A stretch of 64,000 nucleotides of DNA from Crossaster papposus. Lineage: Eukaryota; Echinodermata; Asteroidea; Velatida; Solasteridae. A model generated the notes under the pieces. It was not told the DNA's origin and made no database searches. It worked only from the letters and a program-made list of their open reading frames with translations. Below are positions 53,985 to 64,000 of this stretch, piece after piece; the stretch's first letter is position 1, and each line of letters opens with the position of its first letter. Where the stretch lies: the NCBI GenBank assembly GCA_037893245.1, contig JBAIAA010000449.1, positions 124,001 through 188,000 of the forward strand. Reading direction: 5' to 3'. The translations under genes and the position numbers were made by a program.

Positions 53985-54090
53985 CTGACTAGGTTTAATA
54001 GTTAACTAATACTATTTTGAAAATTGAAGAAAGAAAATTGACTAAAGGGGGGGCTTGAACCAGCGACCTTCGGATTGCTTTTCCGCCAAT
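53985..54090 (-). mobile_element. tRNA-derived SINE fragment, type 1
   Basis: Minus strand GGTCGCTGGTTCAAGCCCCC resembles a T-arm/B-box, and the adjoining body ending ACCTAGTCAG matches the one next to 8328-8398. Confidence 0.55.
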
Positions 54091-54108
54091 AATTTTGTTG
54101 GGATTTGT

Positions 54109-54483
54109 AAGGGTTCTAGCTAGGACCTTTTTAGTGCCGGGTAAATTATTAGATTGCGAAGCGTTGCGAGCGCAACGAGCGGAGCTCTCGCGCCTCACGG
54201 CCGGGGGGTCCAGTTCATTTTTGCATGTTTCTGTGAAAGTCTAGCTAAGTTAATAAAATAAATTACTACATGAACATGATTAACGTGACTTTGTATCTCC
54301 TCTCATTCTTTTGTGCCCATAATTTGATTAAAACAAAACTTTAAAAAAACTTTTATAAAAAATTTAAAATAATTAAAAAAATCGTGCCGGGCGGCACAGC
54401 CAATTTAAACCCAAGAGCCGGGCGGAGGAAATTTGCGATACCGGGCGGTATCGCCCGGCGCCGCCCACCGTGGCTAGAACCCT
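54109..54483. mobile_element. 375-bp TIR element with 9-bp target duplication (Mutator-like), upstream of HMGCR exon
   Basis: Starts AAGGGTTCTAGCTAGGACC and ends CCGTGGCTAGAACCCT. GGGATTTGT flanks it on both sides (54100-54108 and 54484-54492). A 9-bp duplication is characteristic of Mutator-like elements. It contains the hairpin-forming GCCGGGCGGTATCGCCCGGC. Confidence 0.85.
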
Positions 54484-54549
54484 GGGATTTGTTTTATTAT
54501 CTCAAAAAACATTTTGCATGTTTCTTAATACTGTAATTTCTCCCCTCAG

Positions 54550-54724
54550 GAACGTAAGAGAAATGCTGTCTAATATTTTCCGCGCCCACGGGCGCTACTG
54601 CTCCGCCCACCCATGGGAGGTCATCGTTGGTACCCTGACTCTCACCATATGCATGCTGTCCATGGACTACTTCACCAGTCTGCCCAAAGTCTGCGGCTGG
54701 AACTATCACTGCACGGAGACGCAG
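54550..54724 (+). CDS. HMGCR: HMGCR exon with start codon
   Basis: Acceptor ttctcccctcag at 54538-54549, then 13 nt of 5' UTR and the ATG at 54563. The 54 codons end exactly at a gtattt donor. An acceptor before the ATG shows that a non-coding first exon lies upstream; I could not identify it. A 375-bp transposon with a 9-bp target duplication ends about 57 bp upstream of this exon. Confidence 0.93.
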
Positions 54725-57700
54725 GTATTTTATGGCAGACCAAATCATTGTTGTGGGAAAAATCCTTTTTTCTGTGATCTTTAAATATAGTAAAGCACAT
54801 ATTTGCTATTTTATAGTAAATATTGTGACATTGACCTGGGCCCAATTTCATAGAGCTGCTAAGCACAAACATTTGCTTAGCATGACATTTTGTCTTTGGC
54901 AAAAACAAGGTTACAGACCAAATTTTCACCTGATCTTTATTGTTCTGGATTGATAATCAGCTGTTTTTTTGCTTAGCATGAAAAACACGTAGAATTTTGG
55001 CTGGTAACCTGTTTTTAATGAGCAAGATTTTTGGTGCTAAGCAAATTTTTTTGCTTAGCAGCTCTATGAAATTGGCCCCAGTTTTAAAGTTTTGTGTTCA
55101 TAGATGCTAAACAAACAAAAAACCAAAAAACCCTGAAATACAAAGTGTAGTCTAGTTTTTCGACTTCCTTCTAATGAAACAGAGTAATTTATAGATGTCA
55201 GGAAATTATCAGGTTAGGAAACCAGACTAGTTGGCTTGCATTCACAGATGTGTAACCGTGTTGCAAATAAAATGTAGACTTTAACCCTAACTCCCTAGGG
55301 TGTGTGCGAAATCGTATTGATTTTGGAGGATTTGGGAGGCTTAAGGTTAATTAATAATTGTTGGCAGTGTTTTTAACAAAAAAGTTAAGTTTTTGGAAAT
55401 TGGTACACAATTTCACTTTTCTTGAAAACCACAGCACATCATGTGTCATGATTTCACAGAATTCTTGAGACTGAGAGTCAAGTAAGATACTTAAGAATTA
55501 TTGAGTAGTTTGGTTTTTAATGCAGGTTCGCAAATACTTTAACAACAGGAAATCGCCCCCCCCCCCTTTTTATAATAATTTTATAATAATAATAATAATA
55601 CATCGTAATAATAATTTAAATACCTCCAAATAGGCACTTGGGGAGACAATCCCATAGAGATGTACACAAACTAACTTTTGTACACAAACTAAAACAGTCC
55701 TAACTTGTTTACCCTAACCCTTTTCCCTAAGATCTTCGAGATTTATGCTATTTAGAACAAAATCTATCGTTCTAGGACAAAAATAAGCTAGACACTTAGA
55801 CACTGAAATGTCTCCCTAAGTGCCACTGTCTCCTTATTACCTAAAAACTTGCGCTAATTTGTCTCCCCAAGTGCCTATTTGGACGAATTTTATTGTTTAT
55901 TTTTTTCTTCTTCAGGATATGATGTCTTCCGACGTTCTCATTGTCACCCTAGCCAATGCGATGGCTGTCTTCTACATCTACATGCAGTTCCATAAGTTGA
56001 GGAAAGTGGGCTCCAAATATATTCTCGGTATGCAGTTCGCATTATTGTTTTGATTCCAAATATCTCCCCAATTTCTATTTGCACAGCTCTGATAGCCTGA
56101 TACACTATTTCCGTAGTATTTGAATTCCTATCGGTCAGCTCGTTACCACGCTATTGTTGGAAGTACTTAGGTGCTATTTAGGTGTCTGTCCCATTGTGTG
56201 AATACCAAAATGGAATATGTACTGAACTATATGTAGAAATCTGCAGCTAAATATACACATCACATTGTCTTTTATGCTTGATCTTTGACCAAAGTGTTTG
56301 CGGGGGTACTGGAAAGTCGACCAAAATAAACACTTTTGTCTTTATCGTTTGTCTGAAATTGGTACTACTTTTTTTAGAAACAGTTTTGTTAGCATTAAGC
56401 TAGGTTATCAGTTTTCAAAGCACTTTTTATCTCGTGGGCCTGGATTATTTTAGTTGTGTTTGTGTAAGATAGCAGTTGAATAGAATCCCTGATAATACGC
56501 TGGTAAATGGGAGATAACTGAATACGTTGGTAAATGAGAAAAAACCAAAAACTAAAATAAACCTAAATCTGTATTTTTATCGGTGCCTGGAGTACCAGTC
56601 TTGGTAGATCCGTGCGCTCTAAGAACTGCTTATTATTATTATTATATTGCTAAATGTATTATCATACCGGTACCTCCAAATAGGCACTTGGGGAGACGAT
56701 CCCATAGAGATGTACACAAACTTAAAACAGTCCTAACTTGTTTACCCTAACCCTTTTCTCTAAGATCTTCGAGATCTTATTTAGACCAAAATCTGTCGTT
56801 CTAATTTGTCTCCCCAAGTGCCTATTTGGAAGAATTATTCTTACTATTAGTAATACCTGAAATAGAGGCAATCGTGCAAGCTTGGATGTTCTTAACCAGT
56901 TCGCGCCGTGATTATTTTAACATCACTGAGCCGACGCGCGGGATTATTTTTAACAAAACTCGATCCAAAGCAGGTTCAGGCCGATAGTACCGGGAAGCAC
57001 ACCCATGCATTTCCGGCCTTGCTCGCTGCTGACAGACGTTTCCGGCCTTGCTCGTGGCGTGTTTATGCGTCATCCGTTTTGAATATGGGGAAAACTTTGC
57101 GTTTATATTCGTCATCCGGCGCGAACTGGTTAAGATGGCTTAAGTAATAATCAAACGGCAGAAAATGAAAGTAAGATTTCTGTAAAAAAGAAAAGGCCCC
57201 GTTGTGCAGACAGAAATATTTAGATTTTTTTGGTTTTTTAAAAAAAATTTTATATATGTAAATTATAAAGATTGTATTCATTGTGTAGTGTAGCTGTTTT
57301 TTAACCATCAAAACTGCCTCAAAATCTAGTTGAAATTTTGAAAAACTGTTGGGTATGCTAAATGGTTTATTTTGATTGCACAGCTTAGCCCCTTTAGGCC
57401 AGTTTTCCCATGTAAAAGAAATTAAACGATGAAAATTATCAGAAATAGGACTAAGAACTACATGTACAACCAATCCAACCAGAATCTTAACCTGTTTATT
57501 TTTCTCTAGTATTTAGGAGTATTTGGGATTGTAAAGCATACCCCATATTATTAAAGGGGTCGTATACGTTTGGTAATTACTCCAAAAATTAATGGCAATA
57601 AAAACTTACTTGGTAAGAAGTACAGCAGCTTTGGATAGTATAATGCATTTTTAGAAACTTTTCACTTCGAAGTACTGTGGTTATGGAAAAAGATATCACT

Positions 57701-60476
57701 TTTATCCCCAACAATTTAAATCTGAGAAGCGTTACTGCAGCGACGTTTCTCAGATTGTGTATTCCAATGCAGATTATTCTTCCTGCGTGGACATAACCGC
57801 TCCAGATTTTCGGCAATATCTCAAAATCGCTACCACCTTTTGAAATGAAATTGTTTACAGGTTAATATGGTATATATCTATAACTATATAGGATTGAAAC
57901 AAACAGTGGGTTCCAATTACCAAACGTATACGATCCCTTTAAATAACACATATCTATATTACAGTGTTGGATTTTTATCTAGGGCCCCCAGCAAAAACAA
58001 TTTTCAGATAACTGATGGAAGAACAAAATGATATTAAAGAAGTCCATTGCCTTTTATGCTTTTGAGATCGGAATTTCTGAATATTTCATTGTATCTATTG
58101 TAGGTGTTGCTGGACTGTTCACCATATTCTCCAGTTTTGTATTCAGCAGCGCGGTCATTCATCTGTTTGGGTTGGAGCTTACTGGCCTTAAGTAAGTTGG
58201 CTTTCAAATATTTCTACTTTTCTTACTTTTCCTACTTTTGAAATTGTTTTTCTTTATTTTACTTTATTCCTACCGTTTCTCCTTTTTTTGTTCTTGAAAT
58301 TCCTACTTTTTTGTCCCACAACTCTGAAATTGAATATTTTTTCATAACAGTGTTACAAATCACACAATGAAGGGCTTTGGTGTAGTATTATCCAAACCTG
58401 GTTTTGTTTACCTCCTAGTATTTTAAAAGGATTTAGGGCTGTACAGCAAACCCTGTAATAATAACTGCACATATCTCAATATCGCATTGTGTTAGACTTT
58501 GCTGGATTCTTGAAATTTCCTCACCAACACAAATATTTAGGAAGTCTGGCAAGGCTGTACCCAATATAATCTTGTTAATTTTGTTGTGAATTGCAATACA
58601 TGTATTAATAGTGATTCATAAATACCTGGGACAGTTTAGGCATTCCTATTGGTCGAGAGCCCATCACGTGGCCGGTATTAAACGGACGATAAAGACATGG
58701 CTGGAAGTGTTTAAAACCAGCTGGCAACAAAATACGTCGTGCGATGTCGAATTATACCCGTCCCCAGGGCTCACTTTATTTTTTAGTAAGAACGGGTGGT
58801 GTTGGGCGCGTACAGCTCGACACCCTGGGAACGAGGTTGCCAATGGCAGTAATAGTCTGGTTCCTAGTAAATACGCTTTATTGCATGTATTGTGTAGAGC
58901 AACAGAGGCGGAAACATGTCATTTGACACACACAAAATGGCGAAACACCGAAATTTACTTGCAACAAATTTCTCTGATTTTCGGGGCTTTTGGGGCTGAA
59001 TTTTACAAAAAAGGTATTTATGAATGGGAATAAATGTGTATTCGGTCGGTATTAATCACTCTGTTTAATACCGCTTGGAGTCTGGGTGCTGATAATTACC
59101 CTCGCATTCGGCTCGGGTAATTATCAGCACCCAGACTCCAAGCGGTATTAAACAGAGCGATTAAAACCTCTCGAACACACATTTATTCCCTTATTAATAG
59201 GGCAGTTCCGTAAAGGCCAATGTACATTTACATGTCAGACCTGTTAATGAGTAAAAGGAAAATGTCGTAAATGACATCTGTTGAGTTAAAAACAATTACA
59301 GACCAAACTAAGGTAAACAATAACTTTAAAGGTAGTATACACCATTGGTAATTGCTTGAATTATAAGGAATGGGTGGATTTGGGGGGTAGTATTTCATAG
59401 AACATGTCGTTTAACAGAACTGTCTTAAGTTTTACAATCATGAATGCTGAGAAAAGCCCCCCAAAACGGCGTTTATTTTCAACCGGCAGTTGTCGGGCAG
59501 TTGTTTTTATGTTGTTCTTTGGGGTTTTTTTCGCGATTGCCGGTAGGCAATCGTAATTTTTTTTAAATAAAATTTATCGGAAAAAGTATAGGATATCTAG
59601 CGCAATCATTTTGATGGACGCCTGGAAACATTATTTACTTATTTATAAGTAAGATATTTGTTAATAATTTGGCAGTAAATTATTTAGATATTTGCAAAGT
59701 GTGTATCCTACTTTTAAAGGTAATATACACCATTTGCAGATATTACTACCGAATTATTAAGAAATATCTTACTCATATGAAAGTAAATACGGCGATCGCG
59801 AAAAAACACAAATAACATAAGAATAACTGCTCGTCGCCGGTTGAAAACAAACGCTGTTTTTCATGCTTTTCTTGACATCCATGATTGTAAAACTTCGGAC
59901 AGGTCAGATAAACGATATTTACTATAAAATACAACCCCAAATCCACCCATTCATGATAATTCAAGCAATTACCAATGGTGTATCCTACCTTTAACTACCT
60001 TGTACATGTGCATTATAGGGGAACATTTGAGTTTGTGGTTAGCGTTTGTGACTAATGATCAGAGGGTCTGGGGTTCAAATCCAGCTGCTGGCCATACATT
60101 GTCCTTGGGCAAGCCACTTCATCCCCACTTGCCTCTCTCCACCCAAGAGTGTAAATGAGTACCGGCATTACCTGGGAAGTAACCCGCGATGGACTAGTAT
60201 CCCATCCAGGGGGAATAGAAATATTCTCAGTAGTTTCATGCTAGAGAAACCGGAGTTAAACACCGGCCTGATGAGCCACATTGGCTCGTCACAGGCTTTA
60301 CTTTCGTTTTTACATGTACATCGTGTGGTCGGACATACCTGTATGTGGTATCTAACGGGATTGTCCAATATTGTCGTTTTTTTTTTCACAGTGAAGCGCT
60401 GCCGTTCTTCCTTCTCTTGATTGACCTGTCCAAAGCCAGTGCCTTGACCAAGTTTGCACTGAGTAGCAGTTCTCAG
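54563..60476 (+). CDS. HMGCR: 3-hydroxy-3-methylglutaryl-CoA reductase, N-terminal membrane-domain exons (partial)
   Basis: Four coding exons (54563-54724, 55916-56027, 58104-58191, 60392-60476) join in phases 0, 1, 2 and leave at a gtgagt donor, so the gene continues past the right edge. The enzyme is the ER-membrane, NADPH-dependent, rate-limiting step of the mevalonate pathway. Recognisable family sequence: [97 protein letters not shown] and FALSSSSQ. The region holds the first transmembrane helices and the start of the sterol-sensing domain. The vertebrate INSIG-binding tetrapeptide YIYF appears here as YIYM (residues 74-77), and the lysine equivalent to human K89 is kept (K88). Introns contain many MITEs and SINEs. 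The catalytic domain is outside the window. Confidence 0.95.
54839..55078. mobile_element. Family C MITE nested in a family A relic, HMGCR intron
   Basis: The flanks read as a decayed family A copy: ATTTTATAGTAAATATTGTG..GACCTG before, and AGTTTTAAAGTTTTGTGTTC after, which correspond to TATAGTAAATATCG..GACCTG and GAAGTTTTACAATCATGGAT. The insertion is at a CTG. Confidence 0.82.
55281..55350. mobile_element. Family I element, 70 bp, HMGCR intron
   Basis: TTAACCCTAACTCCCT at the left; GGAGGCTTAAGGTTAA at the right, somewhat decayed. Confidence 0.65.
55625..55883. mobile_element. Element G1 abutting HMGCR exon 3
   Basis: TIRs TCCAAATAGGCACTTGGGGA and inverse, 259 bp. Its right end is 32 bp upstream of the exon at 55916. 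Confidence 0.85.
55916..56027 (+). CDS. HMGCR: HMGCR exon: TM2 and sterol-sensing region
   Basis: 112 nt, phase 0 in and 1 out; acceptor ttcttcttcag, donor gtatgc. It encodes [38 protein letters not shown]. Element G1 ends only about 32 bp upstream. Confidence 0.95.
56675..56830. mobile_element. Element G2, internally deleted relative of G1
   Basis: Same TIRs and the shared interior CAGTCCTAACTTGTTTACCC, 156 bp; about 100 bp are missing relative to G1. Confidence 0.85.
56892..57133 (+). mobile_element. Family D MITE in HMGCR intron
   Basis: Complete TTAA-flanked copy with the CTTGCTCGCTGCTGACAGAC interior. Confidence 0.92.
57551..57942 (-). mobile_element. Family B MITE copy in HMGCR intron
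   Basis: TTAA-flanked full-length copy with intact terminal repeats (AGGGGTCGTATACG and CGTATACGATCCCT). Confidence 0.92.
58104..58191 (+). CDS. HMGCR: HMGCR exon: sterol-sensing domain helix
   Basis: 88 nt between a ttgtag acceptor and a gtaagt donor. It encodes [19 protein letters not shown] and LFGLELTGL, strongly matching vertebrate HMGCR. Confidence 0.95.
59029..59192. repeat. 164-bp near-perfect hairpin in HMGCR intron
   Basis: The outer arms GGGAATAAATGTGT / ACACACATTTATTCCC enclose an inner stem of about 48 bp (ACTCTGTTTAATACCGCTTG to GGGTGCTGATAATTACCC) with a ~13-nt loop. It follows a segment bounded by ATTCATAAATACCT (58615) and AGGTATTTATGAAT (59013), suggesting that 58613-59192 is a composite element. 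Confidence 0.88.
59326..59717 (+). mobile_element. Family A MITE copy in HMGCR intron
   Basis: Full-length TTAA-flanked copy. Its right TTAA (59714-59717) is also the left TTAA of the next copy. Confidence 0.9.
59714..59994 (-). mobile_element. Family A MITE copy sharing a TTAA with its neighbour
   Basis: Reverse-oriented copy with an internal deletion that joins GAAAGTAAATAC to GGCGATCGCG. The two copies are head-to-head across one shared TTAA. Confidence 0.88.
60025..60240 (+). mobile_element. tRNA-derived SINE with the CCTTGGGCAAG core
   Basis: tRNA-like head (GTGGTTAGCGTTTG, GGGGTTCAAATCC) followed by TGTCCTTGGGCAAGCCACTT and CTCTCTCCACCCA, a central domain widespread in animal SINEs. 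It lies about 150 bp before the HMGCR exon at 60392. Confidence 0.82.
60392..60476 (+). CDS. HMGCR: HMGCR exon: sterol-sensing domain continued
   Basis: 85 nt, acceptor tttttcacag, donor gtgagt. It encodes [20 protein letters not shown] and FALSSSSQ. The next exon (expected to begin D/E-V-R-E-N-I-A-R) is not in the remaining 3.5 kb. Confidence 0.95.
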
Positions 60477-60512
60477 GTGAGTGGTACCTCATGTACTTGG
60501 GGGGGGGGGGGG

Positions 60513-60975
60513 TCAAGTTGGCGCATTGGTTCTTTCCTCGCCTTCCAACGCTGTGACTAGGGTTCAAATCCAAACTGGGCCAATATGTGACACGATCAAG
60601 CAGAATGAGTCTGATGTCGGCCCCGGTCAAAAAATAAGTTTTCATGTAGTTTTAAAGAGGGCATCTGTACGCTTTAAAAATTGAAAACCCCATGTTGATA
60701 TGGTGTTTTGTTGTCGAGTTATGTAAATTTGTTTAAATACCAACGAAGAACACAGTTTTGATTAAAACATTTTTGGGATTCCCCGACATCCGACTCATTC
60801 CGCTTGATCATGTCACATATGTCGATTGTGGGTTTTCAGTCCCTGCTTGACCCCGTGGGTTTTCCTCCGAATTTTCTTCCGGGATTTTCCTTTCACCTCT
60901 AAAACTAATTTCTTCACATTGTGTTCTCTCACTGAATGGACTACAATGTACCCAGTATAAATAAATATACCTGAT
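60513..60975 (+). mobile_element. tRNA-derived SINE, type 2, split by a TA-type MITE
   Basis: Head at 60513-60585 (GTTGGCGCATTGG, GGTTCAAATCC) and body at 60820-60975 (GGGTTTTCAGTCCCTGCTTGA) match the copy at 17508-17768. The two pieces are separated by a 232-bp insert with TA flanks. Confidence 0.85.
60586..60817. mobile_element. 232-bp TA-flanked MITE inside a SINE
   Basis: Terminal repeats TGTGACACGATCAAGC and GCTTGATCATGTCACA extend about 38 bp; TA at 60584-60585 and 60818-60819. The TA target suggests Tc1/mariner origin. Confidence 0.85.
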
Positions 60976-63900
60976 ATTCTGTGAGGACAGAGTTGTGATT
61001 GGTTTTCAGCTGCTCAGCACAGAAATGGCTGCGACAAGCTGTATACTCCCAAAAGAGCCGAGATGGTTTTTGGAATGTTTCATTGGCCGGAAAAAATGTA
61101 GTATTCTGACCGCCACTTCAACAGTTGTGTACAAAGTCTATGGAGAGTCGAGAAAATTGTCTAGTATTTTGTAACAATATTGAAATATACATCCGAATTT
61201 CATGATAAAAATATAAAAGCAAGAAAAAACAGTTTGTTAAAATCAGTCCATATGCATGACTGTGTATACAGTAGCATTAAAACAAATTGAATGCTTGCCT
61301 GAATCAACATGGTGAGGAGGTTATAAGCATAAAGATGAATACCAGAATGATTTTGTATGTTTAAAGCAGTTATGTAATGGGTGTGAGGGTTCTTGCATAA
61401 TCTTGTGGACCTTCAACTAATAGACAAATATAACGTGGTTTGAGGGTGTGTAGTCGATATTACCTCCCCTCGGTATTGCAAGTTGGCCAACGGCAAAAAT
61501 AGCAGCTGGCCTGTGATGGTGAATGGACCAGTGATAATTTGACTCTGGATCATGAATATGTATGAGATATAGACATTGGTTTTTTTACATACAATGAACC
61601 AAATGAGGGAAGATGTGTACGAGTTCGTGACCGTCTACCATTTTATTAATAGCGGTCTATAAAAGGCGAAATAAGATTCATTTGTACCAAAAATAAATTA
61701 TCGCTACACAGTCTAAATGAACTGTCACTGAGCTTGTCGTGTACTGGCTGGCAAATGTCTTCGTTAACGTTAGAACGGAAGAAAATGTGACAGAGCACAG
61801 TTGGTATTACATGTAAATCAGCTTTAATTTCATGTCTTGCTTCACTTAGAATTAATCAAGTTGTCACTTGTCATTTTGTTTTTTGTGTTAGCGGGTTGTC
61901 CAATGTTGTTTAATTTATGTTTGTATCCAATACATGTACGTCTAGCTTGACTCGCTTCAGTGGAATCTGTCTAGCTCGGCGAAAACAAAATACCAAGTGC
62001 TTTGTGAAAAGATACGCTCCTGAATCGAGTCTATGAGAAATTAAGCCAGGTAGCGTGACGTACGTGCTGGCCGATCACTTGCACGGTGCATTTTACATCC
62101 AATTGTAATTACATACTGTACAAGTAGGTAACACCTTTAGTTGAGGAAATGGCCAAAAAAATTACCCTTTCCCTTTTTTCAGGGTCCTGGGAGTAGGATT
62201 AACAATTAACATTTAACATCGCTTAACCATAAATATGATAAAAACCAGGTTGTTAATGGCCAGGGAAACCATCAAATCATCAAAAAGACGGAGATTAGCA
62301 TATTATTGATGATAAATACGTACAAAATAAAAGACTGCTTGTGTTTTTGAGTTTATATAATTATTTTAGACTTGGGAAGGAAAAAACAAAACCTTGTCCC
62401 CAAAAATTCCACTTACAGACTGTTCGCCCTTGGTTTAGACGTGACGTCATGTCCGGACCAAAAGCTAAGAAGCTGGCAAGCTAGCTTCCTATGCCACGCT
62501 ATACGTGTACGCACTTGTATTAGTTTTGTATACACACACACACGCGCGCGCTGAACCAGAGATGGCAGACATGGCAGAAGAAGTCTTCGGATTCATCATC
62601 AAGCTCAGAAAGTGATTTCAATGCAGGAATTTCTGACGAATTAAATAGCGATCCTGATTCTGAGGAAAAGCACCGAGATGTTTAGGGTCAAATAGTTCCG
62701 TATGTGTACGAGCCAGTGATGGAGAGCTGTGATGATGATGATGGCGAACATAAAGCGTACAAGTCACTTGGACTTGGAGCGTACAAGTGACTGTATGGCC
62801 GAGTCCCATACATGACTAATATAAACCTAAAACCCCTAATGGTTTTCCAAGACTTCCCTGCTGAATACAACAGTGACTTGTATGAGTTTCCTGCTCAGTC
62901 AAACACACTAGTCCAACTCACCTTGAGCAAGTTCGGGGGAAAACTATAGCCAACCATTAGTCAGTCTATGCTTTACCAATGCGCATGCTCAAATGCAGTT
63001 CGCTCAAACGGCTCTAGTCAAACTATTGTTGAAAAGATGGCAACCGCTTTGTTTACATTTGTGACATGAATGAGATGGGTATTGGCACTATTTTCTCGCG
63101 CATATAAGTAGGATAAATCATAACGTTAGTCATGTTGGTCCAGAAACAAGAAAACAATAACATTAGGCCTACCAGATTTTCACTTAACGTTACTGCTTTT
63201 CCCTCCGTCCGACTACTGCCATCATAGTTTCCAGGTCACTGGTTCTCTCCATGTTTTCTTATAGAAAGAGGCTATTGTCCACCAGCGGCAATCGTGCCCT
63301 GGGATCTGGTTCCAAATGGTCGACTAGATAGTCCAACCATCCTGCGTTCGAGTGACTTAAGTCGAACAATGGTTAACTATAGTTCGCGTCCGAACTTGTT
63401 TCAAGATGTTTGGTACCTGAACATATAAAATAACTTGCCTGCTAAATCCAACAGAATCCAACTGTGTCTTGTTTGTTTGTTTGCTGCATGGATTCAACAG
63501 AGTTACCAGTAACAGAATGCGATTATGAAATGATTTTCGGAATATGTAAGGCCAAATAAAATGTTTATGCCTTTTTTTTTAAAAGGAAAGGAGGAGGCCC
63601 TTTTTTTTTTAAATGACCGCCCGACACATCCTAATTCGAGTCATGCAGTAAACATGTCACACCCTATCTTCCAATTTAAAATTAAAACATGGTTCACCCA
63701 CGATTAAAAATTAAAATTCATGTGGGTCGATCATGTATGCACCGTACACGACTACACGTCACACCCTAGCCTTCCTATTAGAAAAAATATATTTCCATAG
63801 CCCGTACACAGTGATCGCTAAAGTCTAAAATACGATCTTAAAATGTTATTATCTTTAAAAAAAAAAAAAAAAAATTAATAATTTTTTTTTACAAAATTGT

Positions 63901-64000
63901 CAAATTTATCATTTTTTTCAAAAAGGTGGCCCCCTAAAAAGAAGCGGGCGGTGACGCTAAATATGTTTGTTTTTTTATTTGGCCTAAAATGGGTTTACTG
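60976..64000 (+). other. HMGCR intron running to the window edge
   Basis: No further HMGCR exon was found. It contains a CA/CG microsatellite at 62529-62551 and long A/T runs near 63570-63610 and 63855-63895. Confidence 0.6.
62565..62770 (+). pseudogene. Possible broken exon with acidic/Ser-rich region and PYVYEP motif
   Basis: One frame reads KKSSDSSSSSESDF, NSDPDSEEKHRDV, stop, GQIVPYVYEPVMESCDDDDG. An acidic leader followed by a P-Y-x-Y/F-E-P motif recurs at the N-termini of transposon-associated and P2X7-like cytoplasmic-domain proteins in marine animals. The in-frame stop and absence of splice context make this a weak call. Confidence 0.25.

Overview
The window is animal nuclear DNA: spliced genes with GT/AG introns, AT-rich introns, and a very high load of small DNA transposons, SINEs and one LINE. 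The protein families present (an HMG-CoA reductase with a sterol-sensing domain, DTWD2, uL22/RPL17, a membrane-anchored collagen) and the style of the tRNA-derived SINEs suggest a marine invertebrate deuterostome, probably an echinoderm. That assignment is inference and not certain.

Four genes can be read. (1) Minus strand, at least 805-21090 and running off the left edge: a type II transmembrane collagen-like protein. It has a TM anchor, a furin-type RVRR site and two Gly-X-Y blocks, each closed by a Cys-X-Cys motif. (2) Minus strand, 26519-30969: DTWD2, a predicted tRNA-uridine aminocarboxypropyltransferase, five coding exons, apparently complete. (3) Minus strand, 32213-39043: RPL17/uL22, complete in six coding exons encoding 184 residues, with a poly(A) signal. 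(4) Plus strand, 54563-60476 and running off the right edge: the first four coding exons of HMG-CoA reductase, covering the N-terminal membrane region with the sterol-sensing domain.

Most of the rest is transposon debris. Recurrent families, named here only for reference, are: A (~385 bp, TTAA targets, TIR AGGTAGGATACACCA, about 19 copies or fragments); B (~390 bp, TTAA, TIR AGGGATCGTATACG); C (~242 bp near-palindromic, 3-bp CWG targets); D (~240 bp, TTAA, TIR CCAGTTCGCGCC, piggyBac-like); E (1.4 kb, CAGGCGC ends with internal ~250-bp repeats); G, H, I, J, K; two elements with 9-bp target duplications; a pogo-like element; and three SINE types. The intron between 7160 and 20635 holds a CR1/L2-type LINE split by an element with 546-bp terminal inverted repeats. 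That element itself contains a decayed second LINE, which is in turn split by a family A copy.

The most interesting points are: a MITE end supplying the polypyrimidine tract of an RPL17 splice acceptor; the four-level nest, with a 3-bp target duplication and exact restoration of the LINE frame; several insertions whose target duplications can be read because the disrupted host is itself a known repeat; a 164-bp near-perfect hairpin in an HMGCR intron; tandem tRNA-like units; and a 12-bp minisatellite open in several frames.
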